NCBI GenBank assembly: GCA_039916225.1
Contig: JBDSLU010000553.1
Location: forward strand, 1-18,916
Direction: 5' to 3'
DNA: 18,916 nt
Source: JBDSLU01 sp039916225
GTDB lineage: Bacteria; Acidobacteriota; Vicinamibacteria; Vicinamibacterales; Vicinamibacteraceae
Positions 6,696 to 15,494 of this stretch are shown piece after piece. Below the pieces are notes generated by a model. The model had not been told where the DNA came from. It searched no databases and saw only the letters and a program-made list of their open reading frames with translations. Numbering within the stretch: position 1 is the stretch's first letter; the number at the start of each line of letters is the position of its first letter. A program made the translations under genes and the position numbers.

Positions 6696-7436
6696 ATGAA
6701 CCTGCCGAACTCCCTCACCCTGGCGCGCATCGTCCTCGTTCCGCTGCTGGTCGTGGTGCTGCTGACCTCGTTCCAGGGCCACCTGGTGCTCGGCTTGCCC
6801 AAGGGCATGGCGGCGGCGATGATCTTTGGGGTGGCGTCGATCACCGACTGGCTCGACGGCTATCTCGCCCGGCGCCGCAAGCAGATCACGGTCCTCGGCC
6901 AGCTGCTCGACCCCATCGCCGACAAGCTGCTGACGACTGCGGCGTTCGTGTCGCTGGTACAGCTCGACATGGTGCCGGCCTGGATCGTCGCGGTGATCAT
7001 CGGGCGCGAGCTGGCCGTGACCGGGCTCCGGGGTGTGGCCCAGACCCGCGGCCTGATCATGCCGGCCTCGGGGCTCGGCAAGCTCAAGATGGTGGCGCAG
7101 GTCGTCGCCATCCTCGCCCTGATGCTCGCCTCGGATCTGACCGGGGAGACGGGGAAGTGGCTGCGGGTGCTCGGGCACGCCGCCGTGTGGGTGGTGGTCG
7201 GCCTCGCCCTGTGGTCGGCGGTGGAGTACTACCAGACCTTCGCCGCCGTGATGTCCGGGCGCACCGTGCCGCCGAGCGAGCCGGCGGCGGACCCGGACCC
7301 GCCGGCGGGGCCGGTGATGAAGCTGACCGGCGCGCCTATGACTTCGGGGGCGCTGGCGGTGTCGCCGTCTGCGGTGCCGGCGTCGGTGTCGGGGCCGGGG
7401 TCGGTGGTGCCGGCGGTATCGCCGCGGCGGTCTTGA
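6696..7436 (+). CDS. pgsA: CDP-diacylglycerol--glycerol-3-phosphate 3-phosphatidyltransferase
   Basis: An inner-membrane enzyme that makes phosphatidylglycerol phosphate, the first committed step to phosphatidylglycerol and cardiolipin. The CDP-alcohol phosphotransferase signature is exact: D54-G55-x2-A58-R59-x8-G68-x3-D72-x3-D76. The N terminus (MNLPNSLTLARIVLVPLLVV) is characteristic, and several transmembrane helices follow (about 8-24, 38-50, 78-104, 129-145, 160-180). The ATG at 6696 is chosen because the frame upstream is shadow sequence. At 246 residues the protein is some 50 longer than typical PgsA. The extra Pro/Ala/Val/Ser-rich tail starts after EYYQTFAAV, and its last 101 bases are antisense to the 3' end of bamD. 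The tail may be dispensable. Confidence 0.93.
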   Translation: MNLPNSLTLARIVLVPLLVVVLLTSFQGHLVLGLPKGMAAAMIFGVASITDWLDGYLARRRKQITVLGQLLDPIADKLLTTAAFVSLVQLDMVPAWIVAVIIGRELAVTGLRGVAQTRGLIMPASGLGKLKMVAQVVAILALMLASDLTGETGKWLRVLGHAAVWVVVGLALWSAVEYYQTFAAVMSGRTVPPSEPAADPDPPAGPVMKLTGAPMTSGALAVSPSAVPASVSGPGSVVPAVSPRRS

Positions 7437-8232
7437 GCTCGACCACGCGCTTCTTCGCCTTCTCGAGGAACTCGCTCTTCTCGAACTCCTGCGGGATCTT
7501 CTCGAGCAGGGGCAGCGCCTCGGCCTGACGGCCCAGCTGGGCCAGCGCCTCGGCCAGGTAGTAGTAGACCCCGTCGCGGTCGGTGAACTGCGGGTCGGTC
7601 TTGAGCAACGCCTGCAGCCGCGAAATCACGCCTGGATACCACTTCAGCCGGTAGTAGGTGAGCCCGACGAGATACTCGGAGCTGCCCAGGCGATCCTTGG
7701 CCTCCCGGTGTTTGGTCCTCGCTTCGGGCAGCAGGCTGCTGTTCGGATACTTCTCGAACAGGACGTCGAATTCCTTGAGCGCCTCGTTGGTCTCGGTCTG
7801 ATCCCGCCCGGCCTTGGCCATCTGCGAGAAATGGCTCATCGCCAGCTTGTACTGGGCGTAGTCGGCCCGCGGGCTGGTCGGGAAGAACGACAGGAACTCC
7901 CGGTACTCGTTGATCGCCAGGACCTGCGAGGCCGGCGAGCCGTCGCCCAGATAGGCATCGGCGAGGCCGAGCTTGGCGTCGGCCCGGTGCGGGCTCTGCG
8001 GGTAGGTATCGATCAGCGTCTGGAAGAACTCCCGGGCCGTGAACCAGCGCTTCTCCTTCAGCGACACGTTGCCGCGCTCGAAAAGGAACTGGTCTGGCTG
8101 CGTGGTGCCGGGCGGAATCTTGGTCCCCCGCTCGGCGCAGCCGGCGGCGAAGAGCAGGACAACGACCGCCGGGACGGCCAGGAAACGGGGCCGCAAGGCG
8201 GCGCGGACGACGGACAGGAGCACGAGCATCAT
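7336..8232 (-). CDS. bamD: Outer-membrane assembly lipoprotein BamD (YfiO family)
   Basis: A TPR lipoprotein of the beta-barrel assembly machinery, expected on the periplasmic face of the outer membrane beside BamA. The N terminus has a positively charged start, a hydrophobic stretch (about 17-30) and a lipobox-like FAAGC with Cys32 as lipidation site. The -3 residue is Ala rather than the usual Leu, so the lipobox is slightly weak. TPR units follow: RGNVSLKEKRWFTAREFFQTLIDTYPQSPHRADAKLGLADAYL, then YREFLSFFPTSPRADYAQYKLAMSHF, LKEFDVLFEKYPNSSLLPEAR and further repeats to about 265. A Pro/Ala/Thr tail (about 271-298) is low complexity and overlaps pgsA convergently. It is the last gene of the operon, eight bases after the epimerase stop. 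An alternative start is Met2. Confidence 0.87.
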   Translation of the reverse strand: MMLVLLSVVRAALRPRFLAVPAVVVLLFAAGCAERGTKIPPGTTQPDQFLFERGNVSLKEKRWFTAREFFQTLIDTYPQSPHRADAKLGLADAYLGDGSPASQVLAINEYREFLSFFPTSPRADYAQYKLAMSHFSQMAKAGRDQTETNEALKEFDVLFEKYPNSSLLPEARTKHREAKDRLGSSEYLVGLTYYRLKWYPGVISRLQALLKTDPQFTDRDGVYYYLAEALAQLGRQAEALPLLEKIPQEFEKSEFLEKAKKRVVELKTAAAIPPAPPTPAPTPTPAPQTATPPAPPKS

Positions 8233-8240
8233 CGGGGAGT

Positions 8241-9197
8241 CTAGGAGCGGCGGGGGGACCCGAGCTGGGGCTTCAGCCAGGCGTATTCGGCGGCAAGACC
8301 TTCGGCCAGCGACGTCTTCGGCTCGAAGCCGAGATCGGTGCGGGCCAGCGACGTGTCGGCGAAGGTATCGCGCATGTCTCCAGGCTGCGGGCCCTGACGG
8401 TCGAGCACCAGGGGTCGGCCGACCACCTGCTCGACCAGCCGCAGGATCTCGTTCACCGAGACCCTGGACCCGCCGCCGATGTTATAGACGCGCCCGGGGA
8501 CTCCCTGGACGGCCCCCCTGAACGCGGCCTCGGCCACATCGCCCACATAGGTGAAATCGCGAGTCTGCTCGCCGTCGCCGTAGAGCGAGATCGGGTCGCC
8601 GTGGTGGGCCGCCGTCAGGAAGCGGTGGAAGCCCATGTCGGGGCGCTGCCGGGGCCCGTAGACGGTGAACAGCCGCAGGGCGACCGCCGGCACGCCATGG
8701 TTGACGTGGTAGAGGAAGGCGAGCTGCTCGCCGGCCAGCTTGGTGACCCCGTAGGGCGAGACCGGCTGCAGCCGGGTGTCCTCCCGCATCGGGATCGGCG
8801 CCAGGTCGCCGTAGACCGACGAGGTCGAGGCGTAGAGGAAGCGTTCGATCTTCCGGCTGGCGACGGCCTCGAGCAGCCGCTGCGTGACCTCGATGTTGTT
8901 GAGGGTGTAGTGCCGGAAGTCGCTGCCCCAGCTGCGGCGGACGCCGGCCTGGGCGGCGAAGTGGAAGATGTGCGTGACGCCGCTCAGCAGCGCGTCGAGG
9001 TCGACGGTCTCGAGCGCCCCCTCGGTGAACGAGAACCCCGGACGCCCCGTCAGGGTCGCCAGGTTGGCCTCTTTCAGCGGGCGCGGATAGTAGTCGGTGA
9101 AGGCGTCGATGCCATGCACGGTGGCACCGCGATCGAGCAGCAGGTTCGAGACGTGGGAGGCGATGAACCCGGCGGCGCCGGTGACGAGTGCGTGCAT
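8241..9197 (-). CDS. NAD-dependent sugar epimerase/dehydratase (UDP-glucuronate 4-epimerase-like)
   Basis: An extended short-chain dehydrogenase of 318 residues. The Rossmann loop reads TGAAGFIAS, with Ala13 at the place where GxxGxxG usually has its third Gly. The catalytic set is complete: STSS (124-127), Tyr149 and Lys153 in Y-x3-K. Substrate-side motifs DAFTDYYPRPLKEANL and FHFAAQAGVRRSW resemble UDP-glucuronate or UDP-glucose 4-epimerases, and RLFTVYGPRQRPDMG and RDFTYVGD are typical of this branch. It should act in the cytoplasm on a UDP- or dTDP-sugar for a surface polymer; the exact sugar is not decided by sequence. The gene lies 15 bases after ybgC and 8 bases before bamD, tying envelope glycan supply to the same transcript. 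Confidence 0.85.
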   Translation of the reverse strand: MHALVTGAAGFIASHVSNLLLDRGATVHGIDAFTDYYPRPLKEANLATLTGRPGFSFTEGALETVDLDALLSGVTHIFHFAAQAGVRRSWGSDFRHYTLNNIEVTQRLLEAVASRKIERFLYASTSSVYGDLAPIPMREDTRLQPVSPYGVTKLAGEQLAFLYHVNHGVPAVALRLFTVYGPRQRPDMGFHRFLTAAHHGDPISLYGDGEQTRDFTYVGDVAEAAFRGAVQGVPGRVYNIGGGSRVSVNEILRLVEQVVGRPLVLDRQGPQPGDMRDTFADTSLARTDLGFEPKTSLAEGLAAEYAWLKPQLGSPRRS

Positions 9198-9212
9198 GAG
9201 TCTCAGTATGGA

Positions 9213-9659
9213 TTACCCGCGCGGGGCGTCGGTCCCGTCGGCCACGGACAAGGCGTCGCGCAGGAACATCGGCAGCCGGCGCGGCCGGCCGTCCTGGCCG
9301 ATGGCGGCGTGTTCGGTTCGGCCGCGCGCGGCGATCGATCCGTCCGGCCGCTCGACGGCGTACGTGAACGCCACGCGAATGGGCGACAGCAGCCGTCCCC
9401 GCGTGACGATGACCAGCTCGTCATCATACAGGCAGGGGGCCGCGTACTCACAGGAGGCTTCGATGACGGGCAGCGTCAGGCCCTCGGCCTCGAGCTGCCG
9501 GTAGGTGCTGCCCAGCGTCCGCAGCAGGTCGGTGCGGCCGATCTCGAACCAGACGAAGTAGTTGGCGTAGTAGACGACGCCCATCTGGTCCGTTTCGGCG
9601 TAGCGGACCCGGACCGGCGACCGCGACGTCGGCCCGGCCTGGACAGCCGGCTCGATCAC
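9213..9659 (-). CDS. ybgC: Hotdog-fold acyl-CoA thioesterase, YbgC/4-hydroxybenzoyl-CoA thioesterase family
   Basis: A 148-residue single hotdog domain with the family signature RYAETDQMGVVYYANYFVWFE; Asp24 is the expected catalytic residue and Y-x-N-Y-F follows in the long helix region. The strand set CEYAAPCLYDDELVIVTRG and RTEHAAIGQDGRPRRLP is typical. The GTG at 9659 is preferred over longer readings because it overlaps the rpe stop as GTGA, and upstream codons are shadow sequence. YbgC-type thioesterases hydrolyse short or long acyl-CoA; in proteobacteria ybgC heads the tol-pal cluster. Here it is in an operon with bamD and an epimerase, in line with an envelope-lipid role. Substrate unknown. 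Confidence 0.9.
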   Translation of the reverse strand: MIEPAVQAGPTSRSPVRVRYAETDQMGVVYYANYFVWFEIGRTDLLRTLGSTYRQLEAEGLTLPVIEASCEYAAPCLYDDELVIVTRGRLLSPIRVAFTYAVERPDGSIAARGRTEHAAIGQDGRPRRLPMFLRDALSVADGTDAPRG

Positions 9660-10324
9660 GGACGCGCCTCCGCCGCCGCCCGCAGCGCCCGCACGGCAGC
9701 GGCCGGGTCGGGCGTCCCGAACACCGAGGCGCCGGAGACGAACGTATCCGCCCCCGCCGCCACCAGCCGGCTGATGTTGGCGAGGTCGACGCCGCCGTCG
9801 ACCTGCAGCCGGGCCGTGCTGCCGGTCGCATCGAGCAGCGCCCGCACCGCCGCGATCTTCGCGTCGCTGCGCGGAATGAACGTCTGCCAGCTGAAGCCGG
9901 GGTTGACCGACATCACCAGGATCACGTCGACGTCGCCGACGATCTCCTCGAGGGCCGACACCGGGGTCGCCGGGTTGAGGGCGACCCCGACCGTCTTGCC
10001 GAGCGCGCGGATCGCCTGCAGCGTGCGGTGCAGGTGCCGCGTCGCTTCGACGTGCACGGTGAGCCCGGTCGCGCCGGCCTGGGCGAAGATCTCGAGGTAG
10101 CGCTCCGGCGCGTCGACCATCAGGTGGACGTCCAGCGGCAGCGTGGTGGCCCGGCTCAAGGCCTGGAGGATCCAGGGGCCGAGCGTGATGTTGGGCACGA
10201 ACTGGCCGTCCATCACGTCGACGTGCAGGGCATCGGCGCCGCCGGCCTCGATGGTCGTGACCGCCGCGCCGATGGCCAGCGCGTCGGCGGCGATGATCGA
10301 CGGGGCGAGGTGGATCGGGTTCAT
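9656..10324 (-). CDS. rpe: Ribulose-phosphate 3-epimerase
   Basis: A TIM-barrel enzyme that interconverts ribulose 5-phosphate and xylulose 5-phosphate in the pentose phosphate pathway. It has 222 residues, the normal length. Metal ligands are conserved: His34 and Asp36 in LHVDVMDG, His67 in DVHLMV, Asp176 in QVDGGV. Variations exist: MDG-Q-FVPNITLG where the usual residue after MDG is His, and MSVNPGFSWQTFIP where NPGFGGQ is common, so the phosphate/substrate loop carries Ser-Trp. The ATG at 10324 overlaps the upstream PASTA gene stop (ATGA), and its stop overlaps the ybgC start (GTGA), so translation is probably coupled along the operon. Confidence 0.93.
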   Translation of the reverse strand: MNPIHLAPSIIAADALAIGAAVTTIEAGGADALHVDVMDGQFVPNITLGPWILQALSRATTLPLDVHLMVDAPERYLEIFAQAGATGLTVHVEATRHLHRTLQAIRALGKTVGVALNPATPVSALEEIVGDVDVILVMSVNPGFSWQTFIPRSDAKIAAVRALLDATGSTARLQVDGGVDLANISRLVAAGADTFVSGASVFGTPDPAAAVRALRAAAEARP

Positions 10325-11043
10325 CGGCTGACCTCGAGCGAGATGGCGTCGCCGGGCGCGACCTGGAAGCCGGCACGCGGACTCTGGCGCAGCACGATGT
10401 TCGGCGCGATGCCCGGATAGGGATAGGTGCCGACGACGCTGGCCCGGAAGCCCCAGCCCCGCAACAGGTCGGCGGCGCGTGTCCCGTCGATGCCGATGAC
10501 ATCGGGCATCACGTAGGTCGCACCCCGCTCGCTGCGATTGACCAGCAGCACGACGTCGGCGGCCTTGACCTTGGCCGGCGGCCATTGCGCGACGACGGTA
10601 TCGGCGGGGTAGTCGGCCGAGCGGATCTCGACGGTCCGTGTCAGGTTGAGGCCGTCGCCCTGGAGCCGGATGATGGCGGCGCGCTCCGACGAGCCGACGA
10701 GATCCGGGACCACCGGGGCCCGGGCGCCGGCGCTCAGCCAGACGCGGATGGCGCGCGGCCGGCGGGTGACGCTCCCCGGACGCGGCTCCTGTCCGACGAT
10801 GCGCCCTTCCGGCACTTTCGGATCGGGTCGGCGATCCTCGGCGACGCGCAGCGTCAGGCCGAGCGGGACGAGCGTCTGCGAGGCGCCGTTGACCGGTTGG
10901 CCCGCCAATTCGGGGACGACGACGTCGCGCGACCGGATGGCGATGCGCGCCGCTGCCGCGAAGAACACGAAAAAGGTCACGACCAGCGCGCCGGCGAGTA
11001 CCAGCATGCGCCCGACGCCCCACACGCGAGTTCCCAGCGTCAT
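10321..11043 (-). CDS. Membrane-anchored PASTA-repeat protein, 240 aa
   Basis: One N-terminal transmembrane helix (about 12-35) precedes three PASTA repeats (about 41-105, 109-170 and 177-239), recognised by VPELAGQPV, VPDLVGSSERAA and MPDVIGIDG openings and the P-G-x-x-x-x-x-P-G / S-P-x-x-G-x-x-V-x-x-G-D-x-I-x-L-x-V endings. PASTA modules on PrkC/StkP-type kinases or penicillin-binding proteins bind peptidoglycan or lipid II. No kinase or transpeptidase domain is attached here, so the protein is probably a periplasmic cell-wall ligand sensor or scaffold. It heads the minus-strand operon, overlapping rpe by four bases. AAGG abuts the ATG, too close for a normal Shine-Dalgarno. The closest -10-like box is at 11066-11059. 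Confidence 0.85.
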   Translation of the reverse strand: MTLGTRVWGVGRMLVLAGALVVTFFVFFAAAARIAIRSRDVVVPELAGQPVNGASQTLVPLGLTLRVAEDRRPDPKVPEGRIVGQEPRPGSVTRRPRAIRVWLSAGARAPVVPDLVGSSERAAIIRLQGDGLNLTRTVEIRSADYPADTVVAQWPPAKVKAADVVLLVNRSERGATYVMPDVIGIDGTRAADLLRGWGFRASVVGTYPYPGIAPNIVLRQSPRAGFQVAPGDAISLEVSR

Positions 11044-11058
11044 CCTTAAGTGCAGAGT

Positions 11059-11066
11059 CTATTACA
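11059..11066 (-). promoter_or_regulatory. Candidate -10 region for the PASTA-rpe-ybgC-epimerase-bamD operon
   Basis: The minus strand reads TGTAATAG here, containing TGTAAT and TAATAG, about 16 bases before the ATG at 11043. Transcription from it would give a very short leader. No good -35 is seen. It is the only AT-rich site in a GC-rich 188 bp divergent gap. Confidence 0.3.
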
Positions 11067-11231
11067 GGTTAGCCACCGCACACGCGGCGCGCACGTCTCA
11101 TGTTGCACTCTGGATCACGTTCTGGCGGGCAACTCAAGTTATGAGACAGCAGACCCGATTTAGGTAGCACGGTCCGGCTCGTCTGTCGTCGACGGCACGA
11201 CTCCGTCACCGATGGCCCCCGCGCCGCGTCC

Positions 11232-12546
<1,315 letters not shown>

Positions 12547-12554
<8 letters not shown>

Positions 12555-15063
12555 CGACAGCGCGGCCTGGGCGAAACTGCCGATGCGACTTCGCTGGCTG
12601 ACCGCAGTCAGCGTCGCGGCGGCGGCGGCGCGCCTGGCCTTCGGCAGCACGCCGGTCGTGTCGTTCTCGACCATGGCCTGGTTCTTCGGCCTGCTGCTGG
12701 TGTCCTCGATCAGCGCGACGTTCAAGGTGCGGCTGCCACTCAGCGGCGGCGGCTCCACCATGAGCCTGTCCTATGCCGTCGACTTCGCGGCGCTGCTCCT
12801 GGTCGGACCAGACCTCGCCTGCGTGGCCGCGGCGTTGAGCACGTGGAGCCAGACGACGTTCCGGGTCCGCCGGCGCAATCCGCCGCACCAGGTGCTCTTC
12901 AGCATGGCGGCCGTCGTCCTCGCAACCGCGGCTGCCGGCGCGGCCTACCACAGCCTGGGTGGCGCGCTCGATGCGCTGCCGCTGACCTATGCGCTGGCCG
13001 TCGCCGGTGCCGCCGGCGCCTATTTCGTCGTCACGACGGCGCTGATCGCGCTGGCCGTCGCCTGGTCGCGCAAGGCGTCGCCGATCGAAGTATGGAACGC
13101 CGACTTCCTGTGGACGGCGCCGGGCTACGTCGTCGGCGCCGCGGCCGCGGCCGCCTTCGTCTCGGCCCTCGGCCACGTCAGCGCGATCGTGCTGCTGCTC
13201 GCGGTCGCGGTGCCGGCGCTCCTGACCTATCGCAGCTACCACGTCTACTTCGAGCGGCTGGCCGACGAGCAGCGGCAGGTGCGCGAGGTGTCGGACCTGC
13301 ACCTGGCGACGGTCGAGGCGCTGGCCGCCGCGATCGACGCCAAGGACAACGCCTTCACCCAGCACGTGCGCCGCGTCGAACGGCTGGCCGGCCGGCTGGC
13401 CCAGGCGCTCGGGATGAGCGACAGCGAAATCCGCGGCGTCAAGACCGCGGCGCTGCTGCACGACATCGGCAAGCTGGCGGTGCCCGAGTACATCCTCTCC
13501 AAGCCCGGGCCGCTGACGGCCGAGGAGTTCGCCCGCGTGCAGGCGCATCCACGCGTCGGCGCCGAGATCATCTCGAACGTGCCGTTCCCGTATCCGGTGG
13601 TGCCGCTGGTGCGGTCGCACCACGAGCGCTGGGACGGATCGGGTTACCCTGACGGACTGGCCGGCGAGGACATTCCGCTCGGCGCCCGCATCATCAGCGT
13701 CGTCGATTACTACGACGCCTTGACCTGCGATCGGCCCTACCGCCGGGCCGTCCCCGAAGCGGTGGCGATGGCCACGCTGCAGGACGAAGCCGGCCGCGCT
13801 CTCGACCCGCGCGTCGTCGGCGCCTTCGTGACGATGATGCCGGAGCTGATCGCCGAGGGCGTGCCCGAAGCGACTCCGCGGGCCTCGGGCCCGGGGACGG
13901 GCGCGACGTCGATGGGGTCGGCGCACCGGACGCTGTCGCCGCCGCGGGCCGGCGAGCCGCGCCACGTGTTCGACGACATCGCTCGCGCGCATCGCGAGCT
14001 CTACGTGCTCTACGAAATCGCGCAGTCGATGGGCCGCAGCCTCGGCGTCGCCGACACCTTCACCCTCGTCGCCTCGCGCCTCGGCGCACTGGTGCCGTAC
14101 TCGGCCTGCGCGGTTTTCCTGAAGGTCGAAGGCGGCAACTCGGTGCGCTGCGCCGAGGCGAGCGGCGTGGACTCGGCGATGTTGCGGGAGCTGGTGCTGC
14201 CGCTCGGCGCCGGCAACGTCGGCTGGGCCGTCCGCGAGCGCCAGGCGCTGCTCAACGGCGAAGCCGGTCTCGACTTCGTGATCGCGGAAGTGGCCGGCGA
14301 CACGCGGCTGCGGGCCGCGCTGGTCACGCCCCTGGTCTTCAACGACGAGTGCATCGGCGCCCTGGCGGTCTACCACGCCGAAATGGACGCCTTCAAACCC
14401 GAGCACCAGCGCTTCCTCGAGCGCGTCGGCGAACAGGCGGCGGCGGTCATCTATCACTCGATGCTGTTCGAGCGGACCCGCGAGGACTCGCTCTCGGACC
14501 TGGTCACCGGCCTGCCCAATGCGCGCTTCCTGAAGATGCACGCGACGACCGAGCTGGCCCGTGCGCGCCGCGGCAGCCGGCCGTTGTCGCTCATCGTGTT
14601 CGACCTCGACGAGTTCAAGGGCATCAACGACCAATACGGGCATCCGACCGGAGACGCGGCCCTGAAGAGCGTGGCGCAGCTCCTGGCCGGCGCGCTGCGG
14701 CCCTACGACGTCTGCGCCCGCTACGCCGGCGACGAGTTCGTCATCGTCCTCGCCGACTGCGACATGGCCGAGGCCGAAGCCAAGCGCCGCGAATTGCAGC
14801 TGGCCGCGGATCGTGGCCCGGTCGATCTGGGCGTCGCGCGGGTCCCGCTCCGCCTCAGCGGCGGTTGCGCCACGTTCCCGACCGACGGCGAGGACTACCA
14901 GAGCCTCCTGGCCCGCGCCGACCACCGGATGTACCAGGACAAGGCCGGCCGGCGCGATCGCCGGCCGCGCAGCGAGCTGTCCTCGTCGCGCTCGGTCCAT
15001 CTGCCCTCGATGCCCGGCACTGCGGTCGCGCCCGCGGCCGTGCCGGGCCGCGACGTCGCCTAG
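12547..15063 (+). CDS. Membrane c-di-GMP enzyme: sensor domain, HD-GYP, GAF and GGDEF
   Basis: Order of domains in 838 residues: a hydrophobic N-terminal sensor with about seven membrane helices (17-227), HD-GYP phosphodiesterase (about 245-435; His305-Asp306, HHE at 358-360, GYP at 366-368), a low-complexity linker, GAF (about 475-635) and GGDEF cyclase (about 645-800). The cyclase motif reads A727-G-D-E-F731, a common GGDEF variant, and the upstream DLDEFKGINDQYGHPTGD is intact. An RxxD inhibitory site (R718-P-Y-D721) stands exactly five residues before AGDEF, so product feedback is expected. Both activities appear competent, predicting a switch enzyme that makes or breaks c-di-GMP according to signals on the membrane and GAF domains. 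The ATG overlaps the sigma54-activator stop (ATGGGTAG). No Shine-Dalgarno is apparent. Confidence 0.9.
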
Positions 15064-15082
15064 GCGAACGCCGGCAACTCCG

Positions 15083-15225
15083 AACCGCCAACCGCCAACC
15101 CCCAAGTCCCGACTGCCAATTCCCGACCGCCAATCAGGCCACTCGGTGTCCTTGGCGCTCGGCGTCTTTGTGGCGTTGGCCCGTTGGCCCGTTGGCGTTT
15201 GGCGGTTGGCGGTTGGCGTTTGGCG
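15083..15225. repeat. Complementary heptanucleotide repeat arrays (16 bp inverted repeat)
   Basis: The right arm is a tandem array: two 8-base GTTGGCCC units (15175-15190), then five 7-base units of [GT]TTGGCG (15191-15225). The left arm holds the complementary heptads AACCGCC. AACCGCCAACCGCCAA (15083-15098) is an exact reverse complement of 15199-15214, with 100 bases between. It could form a long stem after the c-di-GMP gene and act as a terminator or mRNA end, or be a REP-like mobile repeat. There are no spacers or palindromic repeat units of CRISPR type. Confidence 0.65.
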
Positions 15226-15465
15226 TTTGAAGCCCTATCCTCCGTTTCAACCTCGTAACTCGTGCCCCACTTCGGAACATGCGTTTCAATTCGGGAGGAT
15301 CGTCGCGATCGGCCGCAAACACGGCCCTTTGTCGAGCCGGAGATCGCCAGGCGCGTGGTTCGCTGTTCGGTCCTGGATCATAGGCAGCCCCGTGCACCCC
15401 GCGCGACGATGTTCCAAGTGGCGTACCCGCAGGCGTTTGGACGGATTCGACGGGCACGGTCGGAG

Positions 15466-15481
15466 TGGCATGCGGCGTGCT
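15466..15481 (+). promoter_or_regulatory. Candidate sigma54 (-24/-12) promoter for the S8 protease
   Basis: TGGCATG, four bases, then GTGCT gives 10 of 12 matches to TGGCACG-N4-TTGCA/T, with the invariant GG and GC ten bases apart. It would start transcription near 15492, leaving almost no leader and cutting off the GGAGG at 15487-15491. It is therefore either fortuitous or implies leaderless translation. The nearby sigma54 activator makes it worth noting. Confidence 0.25.
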
Positions 15482-15494
15482 CTAGCGGAGGGGC

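Larger units (their letters stand above)
15064..15494. other. 431 bp intergenic region before the S8 protease
   Basis: No gene of convincing composition is found on either strand. The left half holds a heptanucleotide repeat array forming a long inverted repeat (15083-15225). The right half (15226-15494) shows no recognised RNA; I looked for the GCACnGGGCAAACC-like core of a c-di-GMP-I riboswitch and did not see it. A possible sigma54-type promoter is at 15466-15481. A Shine-Dalgarno, GGAGG (15487-15491), lies three bases before the protease ATG. Confidence 0.6.

Noticed and set aside
8601..10100. Long plus-strand frame across epimerase, ybgC and rpe
   Set aside because: It crosses three recognised genes with conserved motifs on the other strand and has no family resemblance.
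11095..11147. GTCTCAT/ATGAGAC inverted pair between divergent genes
   Set aside because: Arms of 7 bases 39 apart are expected by chance in a region this size; a nested GTTGC/GCAAC pair is equally weak.
15083..15225. CRISPR array
   Set aside because: Repeat units are only 7-8 bases with no unique spacers; no cas genes nearby.
15226..15494. c-di-GMP riboswitch before the protease
   Set aside because: Attractive because of the neighbouring enzyme, but no GCACnGGGCAAACC-like core or matching stem was found.
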